Counted from the first letter of the stretch, positions 42,762 through 51,404 are shown. The stretch: 64,000 bases of DNA from an uncultured Coriobacteriia bacterium (GCA_959608885.1 CAUHSG010000001.1:124001-188000); one strand, 5' to 3'. Translations and numbers: made by a program. The notes: generated from the sequence alone by a model not told the origin.

Positions 42762-43182
42762 CCTCCAGCAGCATGTCGACGCCGCGCAGGTAACCTTCCG
42801 GCCCAAGCCCCTTGATTTGCCCGATGCATGCGTCGGCGAGCACCGAGTGCCGGCGAAACTCCTCGCGCTTCGAGATATCCGAGATATGCACCTCGACGAC
42901 CGGCGTGGTGACCGAGCTGATCGCGTCGTGCAGGGCGTAGCTGTAATGCGTATGCGCGCCGGGGTTGTAGACGATACCGTCATAGATGCCCTGGCTCGCG
43001 TGAATCTCGTCAATGAGCTCGCCTTCGTGATTGGACTGGAAGCAGTCCATATCGGCTCCATGCGCGCGCGCATAGGCAACCGTATCGGCCTCGATGTCGG
43101 CAAGCGTCATCGTTCCGTAGACCTCCGGCTCGCGCTGTCCCAGCAAGTTGAGATTTGGCCCGTTCATCAAGAGCAGCTTCAT
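42745..43182 (-). CDS. aroQ: Type II 3-dehydroquinate dehydratase
   Basis: This 145-residue enzyme dehydrates 3-dehydroquinate to 3-dehydroshikimate. Signatures are LLLMNGPNLNLLGQREPEVYG with the catalytic Tyr, FQSNHEGELIDEI, YNPGAHTHYSYALHDAI with active-site Asn and His, and VEVHISDISKREEFRRHS. It overlaps the aroB stop by ATGA. As the last gene of the aro run, its stop overlaps the stop of the convergent peptidase gene. Confidence 0.96.
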   Translation of the reverse strand: MKLLLMNGPNLNLLGQREPEVYGTMTLADIEADTVAYARAHGADMDCFQSNHEGELIDEIHASQGIYDGIVYNPGAHTHYSYALHDAISSVTTPVVEVHISDISKREEFRRHSVLADACIGQIKGLGPEGYLRGVDMLLEAIQSP

Positions 43183-44330
43183 GCCTGACCCCACATCTCC
43201 CCGCCGTTTTGCTCGATGAGGCGCTCCTTGGCCACGCACCACGCTCGCAGATGCTCCATGATGATGTCATCGGAAACGTTTACGAGCTTCCATTTCGCGA
43301 TGTCCTCGAGCAAGACGAAGCGTATCTGGCCGCCGCGGCACTTCTTGTCGCCCTTCATCAGATTGAAGAGCCGCTCGGGTGGCGCCGTCCAGGGGAGCGC
43401 CGGGAGCCCCAGGTTGTCGAGCAGCGCGTCGGTGGCTCTCACGACGCTCGTATCGCAACCGAGTATCTCGACCGAGAGGCGCACGGCAAAGCGCATGCCC
43501 TCGGCGACGGCGCGACCATGGGCGATGGTGCCATAACCCGCCGCGTTCTCGATGGCATGGGCAAGCGTGTGACCGTAGTTGAGGCATTCGCGCACGCCCG
43601 CGGACTCCGTGCTGTCCTTGCTCACCACGGATGCCTTGAGCTCTGCGGTCATATAGACCGCCTCCTCGAGCAGTTCGGCATCATGCGTCGCAAGCCCCTC
43701 CACGTTATCGCGCAGCCACTCGTAGAAGGAGCGACGCGGTGCGATGAAGGAGCTCTTGACGATCTCGGCGAAGCCATTGGCCCAATCCTCGTCAAGCAGG
43801 GTCTTGAGACAGCGGATGTCCGTGCAGACGAAGATGGGCTGATGAAAGGTACCGACGAGGTTCTTTCCCGATTGCAGGTTCACGCCCGTCTTGCCGCCGA
43901 TGGACGAATCGACCATCGCGAGCAACGTCGTGGGCACCTGGATGAAGTCGATGCCTCGCATGTAGGTCGAGGCGACGAATCCGGCAAGGTCACCCACGAC
44001 ACCACCGCCACAGGCAACGATGAAGTCGTCACGCGTGAAGCCGTAACGCGCGATGGCCTCCCAGAGCTCATTTGCCAGCTCGACGGATTTGGAGTTCTCC
44101 CCCGGGGGAACGAGCAGGTCATAAACCTCGAAGCCCGCTTCCTCGAGACGCTTCTTGACGAGCTTGCCATAGGCCGGCCCCACGTTCTCGTCCGAGATGA
44201 CGAGGGCGCGCTGGCAATCCTTGAGATCGCGCGCCGTCGAGGAGAGAGCGGAGAGCGCACCGCTTCCGATGCGAATGTCGTAGACGTTGCCATCTGGCAG
44301 CGCGACGTGGATGATACGGTCTCTGCTCAT
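43179..44330 (-). CDS. aroB: 3-dehydroquinate synthase
   Basis: This 383-residue NAD- and zinc-dependent enzyme cyclises DAHP to 3-dehydroquinate. It shows VPPGENSKSVELANELWE, ACGGGVVGDLAGFVASTYMRGIDF, QVPTTLLAMVDSSIGGKTGVN, GTFHQP, and the metal-ligand region NYGHTLAHAIENAAGY. I chose the ATG at 44330, which overlaps the aroK stop (ATGA); an upstream extension lies inside aroK. Confidence 0.96.
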   Translation of the reverse strand: MSRDRIIHVALPDGNVYDIRIGSGALSALSSTARDLKDCQRALVISDENVGPAYGKLVKKRLEEAGFEVYDLLVPPGENSKSVELANELWEAIARYGFTRDDFIVACGGGVVGDLAGFVASTYMRGIDFIQVPTTLLAMVDSSIGGKTGVNLQSGKNLVGTFHQPIFVCTDIRCLKTLLDEDWANGFAEIVKSSFIAPRRSFYEWLRDNVEGLATHDAELLEEAVYMTAELKASVVSKDSTESAGVRECLNYGHTLAHAIENAAGYGTIAHGRAVAEGMRFAVRLSVEILGCDTSVVRATDALLDNLGLPALPWTAPPERLFNLMKGDKKCRGGQIRFVLLEDIAKWKLVNVSDDIIMEHLRAWCVAKERLIEQNGGEMWGQA

Positions 44331-44854
44331 AGCAGTCCTTCCCGTTCGAGAGCCTTCTTGCATAGGTTCGCGACCTGATAGACGGTCTTGCCCGATGATT
44401 CGATGGTGATATCCGCAACCTCACGATACCAGGGCATGCGCTCGGCGTAGATTTCGCCGACGGGCCGCTCGCCCGAAAGCAGCGGACGCGTGGAGGGGTT
44501 CGAGATACGCCCGATGGCCTCGTCGCATGGCACGTCGAGAAAGATGACCGTGCCGAGGGACTTGAGTATGGGACGGTTGACGGGATTGCACACGATGCCG
44601 CCGCCACACGAGATGATCGAGCGTCCCTCGTACTTGAGCCCGGCCAGCGTCTCGGTCTCGATGCGGCGAAAACCCGCCTCCCCCTCCTCGGCGAAGATGC
44701 GGGGGATCTTGCGATGCTGGATGGCCTCGATGCGATAGTCGACGTCGATGAGCGACAGGCCCGTAATCGAAGACAGCCTGCGCGATACGCTCGTCTTGCC
44801 CGAACCCATGAAGCCCACGAGCAGGATATGGTCGTTGCAGATCTCGCGCGTCAT
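44327..44854 (-). CDS. aroK: Shikimate kinase
   Basis: This 175-residue P-loop kinase phosphorylates shikimate. The Walker A motif is GFMGSGKTSVSRRL, the substrate Asp is in DVDYRIE, the shikimate-binding Arg in FRRIETE, and SCGGGIV follows. The lid region contains RPLLSG. It overlaps aroC by 4 nt and aroB by 4 nt, so the three are tightly coupled. Length is typical. Confidence 0.95.
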   Translation of the reverse strand: MTREICNDHILLVGFMGSGKTSVSRRLSSITGLSLIDVDYRIEAIQHRKIPRIFAEEGEAGFRRIETETLAGLKYEGRSIISCGGGIVCNPVNRPILKSLGTVIFLDVPCDEAIGRISNPSTRPLLSGERPVGEIYAERMPWYREVADITIESSGKTVYQVANLCKKALEREGLL

Positions 44855-45996
44855 AGGGCGATGCGTTCCCGATACGCGTCACGTGCCGCGATGATGTCAT
44901 CGATTGCGTCAGCGCCGAACTTCTCGAGATAGGCATCGGCGAGCACGAAGGCGACCTCGGCCTCGGCGACCACGGCAGCGGCGGGCACCGCGCATACGTC
45001 CGAGCGCTCCTTGGATGCCTTGACGGGCATGAGCGTATCGGTGTCGACCGTATCGAGCGGTTGCATCATGGTGGGGATGGGCTTCATCGCGCAGGTCATG
45101 ACAAGGGATTCGCCGTTTGTCATGCCGCCTTCGAGACCACCGGCGTTATTGCTCGCGCGGGTAAAGCCAGTCGCCTCGCTGTAGTAAATGGAATCATGCA
45201 CGTGAGAGCCGGGATGTCGTGCCGCCTCGAAACCGAGACCGAACTCCACGCCCTTGATTGCGGGAATCGAAAAGGCCGCCGCGCCCAGACGCGAGGTGAG
45301 ACGGCCCGGGCCCGATGCATAGCTGCCAAGACCTGCGGCAAGGCCCTCTGCCACGACAACGAACTCGCCACCCAGCGATTCGCCATCAGCACGGGCAGTA
45401 TCGATGAGCTCCTTCATCGCCTGCGTCGTCGCCCCATCGGGACAGCGGCACTCCGACGTCTCGATGGCAGCGCGCTCGATGATCGTGTCCGCGGGAAGCT
45501 CGACCGTGCCGATGCGGCGCACGTAGGAGTAGATCTCGACACCCAACTCGGCAAGCACGGCCTTGGCGATGCCGCCGGCTGCAACACGCGCCGCAGTCTC
45601 GCGCGCACTCGAACGCTCGAGAATGTCGCGCGCGTCATCGGAGGCGATCTTGAGCATGCCCACGAGGTCGGCATGGCCGGGACGTGGGCAAGTCTCGCGC
45701 TTCAGGTCATCGGGAGCATCGCCCACGGGAGCCATGCGGTCCGTCCAGTTGGCGAAGTCGTCGTTCACGACCTGCAGCGTGATGGGCGTGCCGAGCGTCT
45801 GTGAGAAGCGCACGCCGGAGAGGATGCTCGCGGTATCATGCTCGATCTTCTGCCGACCACCACGACCGTAGCCGCCCTGACGACGCGCGAGATCGCGGTT
45901 GATCGCCTCGATATCGATGGATACGCCAGCGGGAACGCCCGTCACGATGGCCGTGAGCGCCGGCCCGTGCGACTCGCCTGCTGTGACAAACTCCAT
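44851..45996 (-). CDS. aroC: Chorismate synthase
   Basis: This 381-residue, FMN-dependent enzyme forms chorismate from EPSP, the shikimate pathway end product. Conserved stretches are AGESHGPALTAIVTG, RRQGGYGRGGRQKIEHD, RPGHADL, SSARETAARVAAGGIAKAVL and NNAGGLEGGMTNGESL. GGGGGAGGC precedes the ATG at 45996. It begins the aroC-aroK-aroB-aroQ series and follows the DUF1385 gene by 13 nt. The aroA and aroE genes are not in the window. Confidence 0.96.
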   Translation of the reverse strand: MEFVTAGESHGPALTAIVTGVPAGVSIDIEAINRDLARRQGGYGRGGRQKIEHDTASILSGVRFSQTLGTPITLQVVNDDFANWTDRMAPVGDAPDDLKRETCPRPGHADLVGMLKIASDDARDILERSSARETAARVAAGGIAKAVLAELGVEIYSYVRRIGTVELPADTIIERAAIETSECRCPDGATTQAMKELIDTARADGESLGGEFVVVAEGLAAGLGSYASGPGRLTSRLGAAAFSIPAIKGVEFGLGFEAARHPGSHVHDSIYYSEATGFTRASNNAGGLEGGMTNGESLVMTCAMKPIPTMMQPLDTVDTDTLMPVKASKERSDVCAVPAAAVVAEAEVAFVLADAYLEKFGADAIDDIIAARDAYRERIAL

Positions 45997-46009
45997 GCCT
46001 CCCCCTTCC

Positions 46010-47041
46010 CTATGCGCCTTGCTCGGCCTTGCGCGCCTCGAGCTCCTCGCGGGCGAGCACGAGATTCATGGCGGCAATGGCGCATTCAATCATACCCTCA
46101 TCGGGCGGATTCGTCGTGAGACGCTGCATCTGCATGCCGGGCCACAAGATGATGCGCACCAGCTTGTTATCCGGATGCGAGCCGGCCCATTTGACAGTGA
46201 CCTCGTAGGAAACACCGGCGATGATGGGCAACAGGATGATGCGCGTGACCATGATGAGCACGAAGCGCAACGGTCCATCGGTAACGCCCGTGAGATCGAC
46301 GAGCGCGTTGATGGGCTGTCCCAGCACCGTGTAGACGAAGATGGCGATGAGCATGACCATGATGATGAAGGCAGTGCCGCAACGCACGTGCAAACGTGGG
46401 AAGCGCATCGCAACGCCAGGATCGAGGTCCTCTCCATGCTCGTAACAATGAATGGTCTTGTGCTCGGCGCCGTGATAGCTGAACATGCGCCGTATGTCCT
46501 TCATGAGACTGATGAGCCAGATGTAGACGATGAAAATCGCGACGCGCACGATGCCGTCGAAGATGTTCCAGGCGACCGAGTTCATGCTCTCCTCGCCCAG
46601 CACGAGATTACTCAGCGCCGCGGGCAAGACGACGAAGATGACGATGCCGAGTATGATGCCAGCGATCATCGAAATGGTCATGAGGGCGCCCGTGCCGCCC
46701 GACTTCTTGTCGGCGTCAAGCTCGTTCGCGTCGTCGGATTCTTCCTCGTCCCACTCATACGCATGCTCGCTCGATATGCTAAGCGCCTTGTAGCCGAGCG
46801 CGAGCGATTCGACGAACGCCGTGCAACCCCTGATGACGGGCCAGTACATCCACGCGTTCTTCTTGCGACCGGATGCCAGGTCGTGTTCCTCGGTGTAGAT
46901 GCTGCCATCGGGCGTGCGCACGGCAACCGCCCAGTTGTAGCGACCGCGCATCATGATGCCCTCGATGAGGGCCTGTCCGCCGATATGCGTCCGCGTCCGG
47001 ACGTCCGAATCGGCCTCGAATGCCTTGCGTGACTCGCCCAA
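46010..47041 (-). CDS. DUF1385 (YqhQ-like) membrane protein
   Basis: This 343-residue protein matches DUF1385: an N-terminal GGQALIEGIMMRG signature, then about four membrane segments. Between the second and third segments lies the conserved MFSYHGAEHKTIHCYE, later PRLHVRCGTAF, and GVSYEVTVKWAG near the end. His and Cys conservation hints at metal binding, but the function is unknown. The start appears to be TTG at 47041, three nt after the thyX stop. It lies between thyX and aroC on one strand. Confidence 0.88.
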   Translation of the reverse strand: MGESRKAFEADSDVRTRTHIGGQALIEGIMMRGRYNWAVAVRTPDGSIYTEEHDLASGRKKNAWMYWPVIRGCTAFVESLALGYKALSISSEHAYEWDEEESDDANELDADKKSGGTGALMTISMIAGIILGIVIFVVLPAALSNLVLGEESMNSVAWNIFDGIVRVAIFIVYIWLISLMKDIRRMFSYHGAEHKTIHCYEHGEDLDPGVAMRFPRLHVRCGTAFIIMVMLIAIFVYTVLGQPINALVDLTGVTDGPLRFVLIMVTRIILLPIIAGVSYEVTVKWAGSHPDNKLVRIILWPGMQMQRLTTNPPDEGMIECAIAAMNLVLAREELEARKAEQGA

Positions 47042-47044
47042 GGA

Positions 47045-47719
47045 CTACAGCTCCGCTCTATCCCAGGGATTGCCGCAGGTCATCTTGCCTTCGGGGCATG
47101 CGCCCTTCACGCAACCGGGACCGGCCTGCGCGAAGATGAGCGGAGCAGTGGGACGCGCGAGCTCGAGCATACGGCAAGCGACCTCGCGAATCTCCCATTG
47201 GGCGCGATTGCAGCAACGCAACTCGAAGAAGTGGAGCAGCTCGCGAATGTTCATGGTCACGACGATCTTGGTTTCGCAAGCGTTAGGAAGCAGATAGCGC
47301 GCATCCTCGGCGGGAACGCCGCGCTCGACGAGATCGGCATAGGCCGCGAAGGCGGCGCGCACGGCAGCATCATATTCCTCGGCGGCACCCGCCTCGACGA
47401 CAGAATCGGGAACGATGAATTCCGGCTCTTCCCTGAAGGTCACGTAACGCTGCGACTGCTGGTTGTAGGAAGCCAGACGATGGCGAACGAGCTGATGGGT
47501 CATCGCACGTGAGACGCCATCGATGGCAAAGGTGTAGCTTGCATGCTCGAGAGTCGAGAAGTGGCCGCTCTCGAGAATGGTGCGCAGGACCTTCTCAATG
47601 CGCTCCTCGGACAGGGTATCCATGAGCTCGGCAGCCCCCACGGGCGCATAGCACAGGCGTGCCGCCGTCGCGACGGCGCGTTGCGGATCTGGCGTATGGT
47701 AGAGCAGTTCGACGTTCAT
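47045..47719 (-). CDS. thyX: Flavin-dependent thymidylate synthase
   Basis: This 224-residue FAD enzyme methylates dUMP to dTMP using methylene-tetrahydrofolate and NADPH. The ThyX motif RHRLASYNQQSQRY (RHRxxSx5SxR type) is intact, as are HFSTLEHASYTFAIDG and ELLHFFELRCCNRAQWEIRE. The C-terminus carries several Cys (PGCVKGACPEGKMTCGNPW), which is unusual but seen in some homologues. AAAGGAC precedes the ATG at 47719. It likely heads the operon running to aroQ. Confidence 0.95.
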   Translation of the reverse strand: MNVELLYHTPDPQRAVATAARLCYAPVGAAELMDTLSEERIEKVLRTILESGHFSTLEHASYTFAIDGVSRAMTHQLVRHRLASYNQQSQRYVTFREEPEFIVPDSVVEAGAAEEYDAAVRAAFAAYADLVERGVPAEDARYLLPNACETKIVVTMNIRELLHFFELRCCNRAQWEIREVACRMLELARPTAPLIFAQAGPGCVKGACPEGKMTCGNPWDRAEL

Positions 47720-47832
47720 GGAGCGTCCTTTCGATTGGCTGCGCGCGAATCATCTTTCGCGCATCCGTTCAGGCCATACTAAAAGAAAAGACACCACCCC
47801 GTGAAGGGATGACGACCAGAAATACCAAAACG

Positions 47833-48102
47833 TCAGAATTCGCTTGTGGATGGGATTGACAGCTGCTCATCGATTCGCGCAATGGCAAGGTAGAGCTCGG
47901 GAGCCATGAGGAAGAATCTCTCGTCGCTCTTTGTCACGGGATAGAGCAGCTCACCGAGCTGAGCGAAAAGTGCATATCTCTCGGCATCGAGCTCTACGGG
48001 CGTGCACGTCAGACGTGAATGCCCCGTCTCATTTTCGGGCCGTGCCGCCGTCCGTGATTGCGCGTGCTCACTCCCCATGCCCGGCTGGCCTCTCATCCGC
48101 AT
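47833..48102 (-). CDS. Small hypothetical protein divergent from an XRE regulator
   Basis: I do not recognise this protein of up to 89 residues. The C-terminal 55 residues look protein-like and mostly helical (AERYALFAQLGELLYPVTKS...APELYLAIARIDEQL). The first 30 residues are rich in Arg, Gly and Thr, so the true start may be the ATG at 48078 or later; no start has a clear ribosome-binding site. It is read away from the XRE gene at 48192 with a perfect dyad between them, which suggests shared control. It could still be spurious. Confidence 0.45.
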   Translation of the reverse strand: MRMRGQPGMGSEHAQSRTAARPENETGHSRLTCTPVELDAERYALFAQLGELLYPVTKSDERFFLMAPELYLAIARIDEQLSIPSTSEF

Positions 48103-48140
48103 ATCGGCATCCGCACCCGAGCCGATAGGCCATGTGCAAA

Positions 48141-48160
48141 TGTTGGTATATGTACCAACA
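48141..48160. promoter_or_regulatory. Dyad operator between divergent genes
   Basis: TGTTGGTATATGTACCAACA is a perfect 8-bp inverted repeat with a 4-bp spacer, 32 nt upstream of the XRE regulator and 39 nt upstream of the small divergent gene. Its size and symmetry fit a dimeric HTH repressor, most simply autoregulation by the adjacent XRE protein. Confidence 0.5.
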
Positions 48161-48191
48161 CCGATGCAATGCTATCACATACGCTGAATGA

Positions 48192-48449
48192 ATGGATGCA
48201 AGCTGCCAGCAGAACAGGCGCCTGGTCGGCGCGAGAATCAATGAGCTCAGAAGGACGCAAGGTCTTTCTCTGAGGAAGCTCGCCCAAATGGTCAATATGG
48301 ATTACGCCTACATCTGCAATATCGAGAGCGGGCAGGCCAACCCGACCCTCGATGCACTCTCCAAGATCGCCGCAGGTCTCGACGTCGAGGTCATCGAGCT
48401 CTTCGAGTCCCCTTCCAACATCGACTACGCGATGAGCAAGGTCGACTAG
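48192..48449 (+). CDS. Small XRE-family transcriptional regulator
   Basis: This 85-residue protein is a single Cro/C1-type HTH domain: ARINELRRTQGLSLRKLAQMVNMDYAYICNIESGQANPTLDALSKIAAGLDVEVIELFE. The recognition helix is around DYAYICNIE. It lacks any ligand domain, so it is probably a dimeric repressor. The ATG at 48192 leaves a short leader. A perfect dyad at 48141-48160 upstream is a candidate binding site. It converges with the flavoprotein gene at 48498. Confidence 0.9.
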   Translation: MDASCQQNRRLVGARINELRRTQGLSLRKLAQMVNMDYAYICNIESGQANPTLDALSKIAAGLDVEVIELFESPSNIDYAMSKVD

Positions 48450-48497
48450 GGTACAAGACGAACCCGACGCGACGGCGATGCCGCGCCTCGTCCTTCC

Positions 48498-49118
48498 CTA
48501 CCGGATGAAGCCCATCCTCTCGGCAGGCTCCTTGAGCGGCAGACCGCCGGCTTCTTTCTCCCGCGCGATGGCGCGCATGAGGAACGCCATGTTACGTGCG
48601 AGCGTGCGCATCTGCTGCAGGCCCTCGGCGTCTTGAGCCGCCTCGCCTCTCTCACGGCCATATACGCCGTTCCAATACTGCCCCGACGCGATGGGCATAC
48701 CCGAGATGCCGAAGTACTTGTTCACCTCGTCCCAAGTGGCCTCGATGCCGCCTCGGCGTGCCACGGCCACGGCGCAGCCAACCTTCATGGTCTTGTCCAC
48801 GCTTCCCGTGGAGTAGAACAACCTGTCGAGAAAGGCGATTGGCGTGGCGTTGGCGCTCCCGTAGTACACGGGCGTGCCGACGACCAGACCGTCTGCCTCG
48901 ACAAGCTTGAGGGCGACCTCGTTCACGAGATCATCGAACACGCACTTGCCGAGCTCCGCGCACTTGGAACAGGCGATGCAGCCGCGAATGTCCTTGTTGC
49001 CGACTTGCACGGTCTCGACCTCTACGCCTTCCTCGGCAAGAACCTTCTCCATTTCCGCCAGGGCAATGGACGTGTTGCCATCAGGCCGTGGACTTCCGTT
49101 GATCATCAGAGCCTTCAT
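48498..49118 (-). CDS. Iron-sulfur flavoprotein-like NAD(P)H-dependent oxidoreductase
   Basis: This 206-residue flavodoxin-fold protein begins KALMINGSPRPDGNTSIAL (FMN phosphate loop). It carries CIACSKCAELGKC, a C-x2-C-x2-C-x5-C pattern like the [4Fe-4S] site of archaeal and clostridial iron-sulfur flavoproteins. GTPVYYGSANATPIAFLDR is the second flavin loop. It probably transfers electrons between flavin and cluster; the substrate is unknown. The neighbours at 49238 and 49623 lie on the same strand with gaps over 60 nt. GAGGGG precedes the ATG. Confidence 0.85.
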   Translation of the reverse strand: MKALMINGSPRPDGNTSIALAEMEKVLAEEGVEVETVQVGNKDIRGCIACSKCAELGKCVFDDLVNEVALKLVEADGLVVGTPVYYGSANATPIAFLDRLFYSTGSVDKTMKVGCAVAVARRGGIEATWDEVNKYFGISGMPIASGQYWNGVYGRERGEAAQDAEGLQQMRTLARNMAFLMRAIAREKEAGGLPLKEPAERMGFIR

Positions 49119-49237
49119 GATGGCCCCTCTTCCTCTCGCTGCACGTCAAGTTCGGCAGTCGTGTGCGCGCCGTGTCCTTCATGACGGCCACACGTGCCGA
49201 TACCTCTCATGTGATCTTGCGACCATCGATGCGGTCG

Positions 49238-49531
49238 TTACCCTCTGCAAAGGCCCGATTTGGGATACCACTGCTTGCGGGCCTCGATGAGCCCGACGAG
49301 TTGTTGCTTTTCCTCGTCATCGAAATCACCGCTGGCCCTCACCTCGCCGGCGAGCTTATCGAGCATCTCTATCGCTCCATCGAGCTTGGGAGCCGGGCAG
49401 CATGGGCGACAGAAGAAGCGAATCCAGTACGTGTCCTTTTGCATGTCGTCGTAGAGTTCCCGGAATGATGATGCGCCCTGCGTCGGGCTGATCTCGCATG
49501 CGTCCACGTTTTGCTCCTTGCTCATCGTCAT
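49238..49531 (-). CDS. Small hypothetical Cys-containing protein
   Basis: I do not recognise this protein of about 97 residues. It contains FRELYDDMQKDTYWIRFFCRPCCPAP with a CxxCC cluster, followed by a predicted helical region (LDGAIEMLDKLAGEV) and a C-terminal Cys (SGLCRG). Its soluble helical character and coherent composition suggest it is real. I chose the ATG at 49531 with AGGA six nt upstream; ATGs at 49534 and 49525 are possible. It lies upstream of the iron-sulfur flavoprotein gene on the same strand, so a redox or metal link is possible but unproven. Confidence 0.6.
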   Translation of the reverse strand: MTMSKEQNVDACEISPTQGASSFRELYDDMQKDTYWIRFFCRPCCPAPKLDGAIEMLDKLAGEVRASGDFDDEEKQQLVGLIEARKQWYPKSGLCRG

Positions 49532-49622
49532 CATTGTTCCTGCAATCATTAACAATTTAGTTCGTTATGCATAAAATACGTCTCGAATGTCCCCTGCAGG
49601 TATCATCGAAAGCACGACGAGA

Positions 49623-50522
49623 TTATACCTCTCGTTCGACCTGACCGCGCTGCGAGAGGACCAGGCCCGCAATGGTGAGCATCAGCCCGACGACGATGGG
49701 CACGGTGAGCAGCTCGCCCAGCAGAATGATCGAGGCGGTCGCCGTGATGGCAGGGACAAGGTAGATGTACGTCGTCGAGACCACGGCGCCGAGCCTGCGC
49801 ACCGCCACGTTCCAGGTTACGAAGCACGCCGCGGAGGCGACCAGTCCCAGGAAAAGCAGATTCGCGACATTATCCCAGACAAGCGCCTCGCGCGCCGCGG
49901 GCAAGTCGCCACCGAACAGGACGCTTGACGGGATGATGAAGACGAGGCCCCAGAGAAAGGTGCGCTTGGTGGATGCGATGGTCTCATAGCCAAGCTCGCC
50001 GATGCGTTTGACAAGCATCGAGTAGACGGCCCAGACGATGGCCGCCAGAAGGGCGAGCAGGTCACCGAAATACGAGAGGCCACCAAAGGCCGACATCGCG
50101 TCCTCGCCACCCGTGCTCACGCCGACGAGCACGAGGCCGCCCATTGCCAACAGAAAGCCGATGACGAAACGCACGTTCAGGGCAGAGCGGTCCCCACGTG
50201 CCATCGCGATAATCGCCGTGAACAACGGCGAGGCTGCCACGATGACACCCACGGCCGTCGCCGTCGTGAACACGAGCGCGATGTTCTCGAGCAGGTAATA
50301 CGCGGCGATACCCGTTGCCCCGGCAAGGACGAAGAACCATTCGTGACGACGCTCGTGCAGGTGCATGACGTGCGGGCGTAGGATGCAAAGCGCAATCGTA
50401 CCGATGACGAAGCGAATCGCCAGGATTTGCAACGGCGTGAAATCGACGAGGAGCACCTTGGTCGAGACATAGGTGAGACCCCAGACGAGGATGGTGAACA
50501 GCGCGACGAGATGGTACCTCAT
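49623..50522 (-). CDS. EamA/DMT-family transporter
   Basis: This 299-residue protein has ten hydrophobic segments in two EamA repeats, the drug/metabolite transporter layout. The first repeat starts HLVALFTILVWGLTYVSTKVLL and the second near FGDLLALLAAIVWAVYSMLVKRIG; PAITATASIILLGELLT is the typical late motif. Substrates in this family range from amino acids to nucleotide sugars and cannot be told from sequence. AAAAGGCGATG lies upstream of the start. Confidence 0.92.
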   Translation of the reverse strand: MRYHLVALFTILVWGLTYVSTKVLLVDFTPLQILAIRFVIGTIALCILRPHVMHLHERRHEWFFVLAGATGIAAYYLLENIALVFTTATAVGVIVAASPLFTAIIAMARGDRSALNVRFVIGFLLAMGGLVLVGVSTGGEDAMSAFGGLSYFGDLLALLAAIVWAVYSMLVKRIGELGYETIASTKRTFLWGLVFIIPSSVLFGGDLPAAREALVWDNVANLLFLGLVASAACFVTWNVAVRRLGAVVSTTYIYLVPAITATASIILLGELLTVPIVVGLMLTIAGLVLSQRGQVEREV

Positions 50523-50644
50523 CGGTCATCGCCTTTTCTGATATGAACCATGTCGTGCCATTCCAGTCAGCATGCTCGCCTTTGCCAATGTCTCGCAAGC
50601 ATACTGCCATAACGAAAACCATTCTTGAACGTAATTGCACGCAA

Positions 50645-50673
50645 CAAAAACGCCGCCCTGAATGGGACGGCGT
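50645..50673 (-). terminator. Intrinsic terminator of rpmE
   Basis: On the minus strand ACGCCGTCC pairs with GGGCGGCGT (one T-G pair) around a short loop, followed by TTTTT (50646-50650). It lies 24 nt after the rpmE stop. Confidence 0.85.
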
Positions 50674-50696
50674 TTCGCGCTTCTTTGGATGCGAGG

Positions 50697-51194
50697 TTAC
50701 TCGGCGCTCTCCTCGGCAGCAGTTTCCTCGGTGGCCTGCTCGGCCTCGGCAGCCTCAGCAGCAGCCTCGGCGACCTCGGACACGGACTCCTCTTCCTTGG
50801 CCTCGTCCTCGGCAGCAGCAGCTTCCTTCTCGGCCTTCTCGGCATCGCGAGCGGCCTTTTCTGCGTATTTCTTGGCACGCTCTTCCTTGGCGGCCTGCTT
50901 GGCAGCGCGCTCCTCGGCGGCCTTGGCAGCAGCCTCGGCAGCAGCGGCCTGCTTGGCAGCCTTCTCTGCAGCCTTGCGCTCCTTGAGCTGATCGGCAGCT
51001 GAGCCGAACTTGTTGGAGAAGCGCTGGACGCGTCCGCCGGTGTCAACGAACTTCTGCTGGCCCGTGAAGAACGGGTGGCACTCGTTGCACAAGTCAACGA
51101 CGAGCTCGGACTTGGTCGAATGGGTCTTGAAGGTGTTGCCGCAGCTGCAGCGCACCGTGCACTCGACGTAATCGGGATGGATATCGGGTTTCAT
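50697..51194 (-). CDS. rpmE: Ribosomal protein bL31 with a long Ala/Glu/Lys-rich C-terminal tail
   Basis: This protein is 165 residues, while L31 is usually 66-90. Residues 1-70 are a normal zinc-type L31: MKPDIHPDYVECTVRCSCGNTF, SELVVDLCNECHPFFTGQQKFVDTGGRVQRFSNKF, with CxC and CxxC zinc ligands. Residues about 71-165 are a continuous Ala/Lys/Glu tail, first basic and helical (ERKAAEKAAKQAAAAEAAAK) then strongly acidic. The tail is in frame with no frameshift, and the terminator follows it. GAAGGAG precedes the ATG. L31 sits at the subunit interface of the ribosome. Confidence 0.96.
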   Translation of the reverse strand: MKPDIHPDYVECTVRCSCGNTFKTHSTKSELVVDLCNECHPFFTGQQKFVDTGGRVQRFSNKFGSAADQLKERKAAEKAAKQAAAAEAAAKAAEERAAKQAAKEERAKKYAEKAARDAEKAEKEAAAAEDEAKEEESVSEVAEAAAEAAEAEQATEETAAEESAE

Positions 51195-51340
51195 TGTTGC
51201 TCCTTCTACGTGCCTTAGTTTCCGACCAAGGCTTGAAACAGTCCAAAGTATGATACCAGCATCATCGGTGCTAATCCAGCCCCTTTTTCATCCCGCCGCT
51301 TCGGTTCCCACAGCGTCTCCAAGGCACGACGATTCGCCCC

Positions 51341-51374
51341 GAAAAACGCCCCGGCTCACGGAGAGCCGGGGCGT
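51341..51374 (-). terminator. Intrinsic terminator of tal-rho
   Basis: A perfect 11-bp GC-rich stem, ACGCCCCGGCT with AGCCGGGGCGT, around a 7-nt loop, followed by TTTTC on the minus strand. It lies 31 nt after the rho stop. Confidence 0.9.
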
Positions 51375-51404
51375 CACGTCAAGGCATCGTATACGGGCGC
51401 GCCG

